From assembly GCA_030837445.1 (NCBI GenBank), contig JAUPKM010000571.1:1-14363 (forward strand): a stretch of DNA of 14,363 bases. Reading direction: 5' to 3'. The notes under the pieces are model-generated. The model did not search any database. It was not told the DNA's origin and worked only from the letters and a program-made list of their open reading frames with translations. Numbering within the stretch: the first letter of the stretch is position 1; each line of letters starts with the position of its first letter. The DNA is from Actinomycetota bacterium (GTDB taxonomy: Bacteria > Actinomycetota > Actinomycetes > S36-B12 > UBA10799). Made by a program: the position numbers and the translations under genes. Of the stretch, positions 12,657-14,363 are shown in pieces.

Positions 12657-13055
12657 ATGCCCGATACCGATGCCCGCTCGGACGTGACCGAAGGGTTGCC
12701 GCTGGGGACGAAACTGCTGGCCGGGTCGTTCGTTGTGAGTGGGCTGGTGCATCTGGGGCGGCCGCAGGTGTTCGAACCACTGATTCCGCCGGGGCTGGGG
12801 GCGCCGCGTCCCTGGGTGGTGACATCGGGGGTGGCGGAATTGGCCTGTGCCGCAGGCCTGCTCACGCGACAGAGGTGGGCGCCGAGGGCTTCGGCGTCGC
12901 TGCTGGCCGGGGTGTGGGTCGGCAACTGGTGGATGGCCATCAACGCGACTCGCAAGCGCGGACGAGCACCGATCACGGTGGTGTCGTGGCTGCGGGTCCC
13001 GTTGCAGCTGCCGATGATTCGGGTGGCTTTGAGATCCCCGGTGAAGAACGCCTGA
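12657..13055 (+). CDS. DoxX-like small integral membrane protein
   Basis: This 132-residue protein resembles the DoxX/DoxX-like family of four-helix membrane proteins linked in some bacteria to redox or oxidative-stress functions. After a polar N-terminus of about 15 residues, hydrophobic spans lie near residues 17-33, 52-70, 77-97 and 105-122. Family-like features are SGLVHLGRPQVFEPLIPP (28-45, with the typical H..P...I-P pattern), TSGVAELACAAGLL (56-69, containing the conserved Glu61), and NWWMAI (90-95), where relatives often have N-x-x-M. AGGAAGG sits 4 bases before the ATG at 12657. It is transcribed away from the MFS gene and converges with the HTH gene, stops being 8 bases apart. The biochemical role is unknown. 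Confidence 0.82.
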   Translation: MPDTDARSDVTEGLPLGTKLLAGSFVVSGLVHLGRPQVFEPLIPPGLGAPRPWVVTSGVAELACAAGLLTRQRWAPRASASLLAGVWVGNWWMAINATRKRGRAPITVVSWLRVPLQLPMIRVALRSPVKNA

Positions 13056-13063
13056 ACCGGTCG

Positions 13064-13507
13064 CTATCGTGCCGGCGGCGAACGGACGCCACGTTCGATT
13101 CGCAGCAACATGGTCGCGCCGGGCACTACCCGCCCGTTGACGTAGGTGGACAGCCGTGACGCGGACGTCCCGATCCGTCGGGCGAACTGCGCCTGGGTCA
13201 TTCCGCTTGCGGCGACGGCCCCACGCACGCGCTGGGCGATCTGCTCTCGTTCGAGCCGCTCTTCGTCGTTGATCGCCTTCGCGATGACCTCTCGCATGAG
13301 CGGTGCAACTCCGTAGGGTTCGGCGATTGCGATCGCCTCTGCGACGCGCTCTGCGACAGCGCCCCACGGGTCAGCCCGGATTCCGGCAATGAGCCTGGAC
13401 CACAGGGTGACTTCGCCGCGATCCACGGCTGCCAGCACTGCTTCGAAGGGCCACTGTTCAACCGGCTCGTCGAAGTCGGCGTCGACGTTGCGCAGCGGGG
13501 TGCTCAC
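13064..13507 (-). CDS. XRE-family HTH protein, probable antitoxin/autoregulator
   Basis: This 147-residue protein probably binds DNA and neutralises or represses the nucleotidyltransferase encoded just upstream. The start is GTG at 13507: it overlaps the upstream TGA by GTGA, and the residues before it read as the shadow of the other gene. The N-terminal domain (about 9-95) contains DFDEPVEQWPFEA (11-23), LWSRLIAGIRADPWG (35-49) and PYGVAPLM (63-70), a pattern I associate with actinobacterial HTH proteins paired with hypothetical partners. The XRE-type helix-turn-helix lies at about 103-141: GMTQAQFARRIGTSASRLSTY, then NGRVVPG, with recognition helix around SASRLSTY. The tail is short and basic. 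There is no separate ribosome-binding site, so expression depends on coupling to the first gene. Antitoxin function is inferred from domain pairing and operon structure. Confidence 0.85.
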   Translation of the reverse strand: MSTPLRNVDADFDEPVEQWPFEAVLAAVDRGEVTLWSRLIAGIRADPWGAVAERVAEAIAIAEPYGVAPLMREVIAKAINDEERLEREQIAQRVRGAVAASGMTQAQFARRIGTSASRLSTYVNGRVVPGATMLLRIERGVRSPPAR

Positions 13508-14220
13508 GCGTCCGCCTCCGTGACAGCCACAGCGAGCACCCGGCAGGCGGCGCTGACATCCCGCCAGTCCTGCCACTGTGGGGCCAGGCCCTTGTACCGC
13601 GGCAGTTCTTCCATGGTTGTTCGGTCGCGGGGCCGTGGATCGGCGAGTTGACGAACCAGCTGGGATGCGACCCCTGCTGAGCTGAGGCCGGCTGTTTGAC
13701 GTTGGTCTGCGTAGTAGCTGTCAATCTGTCGCAGGACTCTCGCGGATTCCGTTAGCCCGTAGCGATTAGACAGGGCCATGACGTCCAGGTAGTCCCGTAC
13801 CTGGTTGCGCTTGACGATCAGGTAACCCTTGATGCGCAACGTCTCTTCGGCTGTTGGGACGGTTAGCTGGCGATCGGAGGGGAGGGTGACGACGGTGGTC
13901 TCCAGCGGCCGGGTGCGGATGAGTTGCCTCACGCCGGATTCAATTCCACCCAACTGACCGAGGATGATCTTGCCTGGCTGGACCCTGTTGGTAATCCATT
14001 CGGGGTCCGACTCCAACGCCTCGAGCACGAGATCGAACCGATCAGATAGATCCGCAATGACGTGATCGTGGTCAATCGAAAGTCGATGGCTGGCGTGGAG
14101 CACAGCGGCCGATCCGCCGACGAGGACTGCGTCGGGCACCAACTGCTGGAGTCTTGCGGCGGACTCCCACACGACGACCATCGCCGCGGGAGAGTTCGAT
14201 GGGGGAGTCCGCGGTTCCAC
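13504..14220 (-). CDS. AbiEii-like nucleotidyltransferase, probable toxin
   Basis: This 238-residue protein has the DNA polymerase-beta-like nucleotidyltransferase signature of the AbiEii/AbiGii (DUF1814) group. GGS (35-37) is followed after 12 residues by the metal-binding DHD (Asp50, Asp52), in the context HRLSIDHDHV. The second typical motif is RIKGYLIVKRNQVRDYLDV (129-147), with Lys131, Arg138, Arg142 and Asp143/Asp146. Relatives modify tRNA or other targets and arrest growth. The C-terminal ~60 residues (from about 178) are helical and not recognised. The start is GTG at 14220: TAACAT, a -10-like box, ends 7 bases upstream, making a leaderless mRNA likely; ATG at 14181 (225 residues) is the alternative. 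The HTH gene overlaps its stop. The toxin-first order and the operator-like palindrome support an autoregulated module. Activity is inferred. Confidence 0.82.
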   Translation of the reverse strand: MEPRTPPSNSPAAMVVVWESAARLQQLVPDAVLVGGSAAVLHASHRLSIDHDHVIADLSDRFDLVLEALESDPEWITNRVQPGKIILGQLGGIESGVRQLIRTRPLETTVVTLPSDRQLTVPTAEETLRIKGYLIVKRNQVRDYLDVMALSNRYGLTESARVLRQIDSYYADQRQTAGLSSAGVASQLVRQLADPRPRDRTTMEELPRYKGLAPQWQDWRDVSAACRVLAVAVTEADA

Positions 14221-14227
14221 GAAAGCA

Positions 14228-14233
14228 ATGTTA
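14228..14233 (-). promoter_or_regulatory. probable -10 box of the nucleotidyltransferase/HTH operon
   Basis: Minus-strand TAACAT matches TAnnnT and ends 7 bases before the GTG start at 14220, placing the transcription start at or beside the start codon. No Shine-Dalgarno site is present. The -35 position (around 14251-14256, TCACCT) is weak. The box overlaps the palindrome described next. Confidence 0.5.
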
Positions 14234-14246
14234 TCAGATCAGATAA
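14231..14246. promoter_or_regulatory. 16-bp near-palindrome, candidate autoregulatory operator
   Basis: TTATCAGATCAGATAA has arms TTATC/GATAA and a central GATC; 14 of 16 bases obey two-fold symmetry, the exceptions being one symmetric A-A pair. It overlaps the predicted -10 box of the nucleotidyltransferase operon by three bases, so a bound HTH dimer would block RNA polymerase. It is strikingly A/T-rich for this genome. Confidence 0.6.
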
Positions 14247-14291
14247 GTCGAGGTGATAGTCGATGTCCTCGCAACTGTCGCTTCGCTCGGG

Positions 14292-14340
14292 TTCGGCGCT
14301 TTGAGCCGAATGCAGACGCAGGTGGCTGAATTCGGCGCTT
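14292..14340. repeat. direct and inverted TTCGGC repeats at the right edge
   Basis: TTCGGCGCTT occurs at 14292-14301 and 14331-14340. Between them GCCGAA (14305-14310) is the inverse of TTCGGC, so the left copy can form a 6-bp hairpin with a 7-base loop, and CCGAAT/ATTCGG can pair across the spacer. No gene is seen in 14247-14363, and the element may continue beyond the window. Confidence 0.5.
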
Positions 14341-14363
14341 CGTGGAGGGCCGCTTGCTACGGA

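Noticed and set aside
12537..13367. 276-codon minus-strand frame across the DoxX-like gene
   Set aside because: It also overlaps the well-supported HTH gene and runs through the repeat block; the Arg/His/Pro-rich composition is that of non-coding frames.
13508..13576. N-terminal extension of the HTH protein by 23 codons
   Set aside because: The extension lies inside the upstream coding region and is Cys/Gly/Arg-rich; the GTGA overlap start is the usual operon arrangement.
12500..14363. Intact mobile element or CRISPR array
   Set aside because: No transposase, integrase or regularly spaced array of repeats was found; only a two-copy repeat and short inverted repeats are present.

Overview
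The window is GC-rich, tightly packed bacterial chromosome. Short Shine-Dalgarno sites, many GTG starts, TAnnnT-type -10 boxes, probable leaderless starts and an actinobacterial-type DnaG C-terminus point to an actinomycete (high-GC Gram-positive). I cannot place it to genus from sequence alone. No gene-free stretch longer than 300 bases exists; the longest gaps hold tRNA genes or regulatory-looking repeats.

Layout. 1-1660 (+): the 3' part of the primase gene dnaG, overlapped by 4 bases by a conserved-type hypothetical gene. 1669-2319 (-): a GAP/LysE-like membrane protein, converging with the previous pair. 2400-2474 (-): tRNA-Asn(GTT). 2599-3192 (+): a GNAT acetyltransferase with an Asp-rich insertion, followed by tRNA-Met(CAT) at 3238-3312. 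3384-5225 (-): an exported calcineurin-like metallophosphoesterase and a small exported coiled-coil protein. 5398-6726 (+): a divergently transcribed serine beta-lactamase-family lipoprotein. The MPE/hydrolase intergenic region is dense in palindromes.

6763-10352 (-): a polar amino-acid ABC importer cassette (lipoprotein binding protein, permease, ATPase) ending in an SDR oxidoreductase. 10539-12488 (-): an MFS exporter and a UlaG-type metallo-beta-lactamase-fold hydrolase upstream. 12531-12611: an intergenic cluster of tandem and inverted repeats. 12657-13055 (+): a DoxX-like membrane protein. 13064-14220 (-): a two-gene operon encoding an AbiEii-like nucleotidyltransferase and an XRE/HTH protein joined by a GTGA overlap. 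It is preceded by a 16-base near-palindrome lying over the predicted -10 box.

The region from dnaG to the ABC cassette reads as ordinary core and housekeeping DNA. The right end (12.5-14.36 kb) looks accessory: a possible insertion-sequence remnant, a toxin-antitoxin-like pair and edge repeats. The best candidate for an under-described system is the nucleotidyltransferase/HTH pair with its operator. Secondary leads are the secreted phosphoesterase plus small coiled-coil protein opposite the serine hydrolase lipoprotein, and a possible pseudoknot-forming repeat just after tRNA-Met. All functional calls come from reading motifs; no database search was possible.
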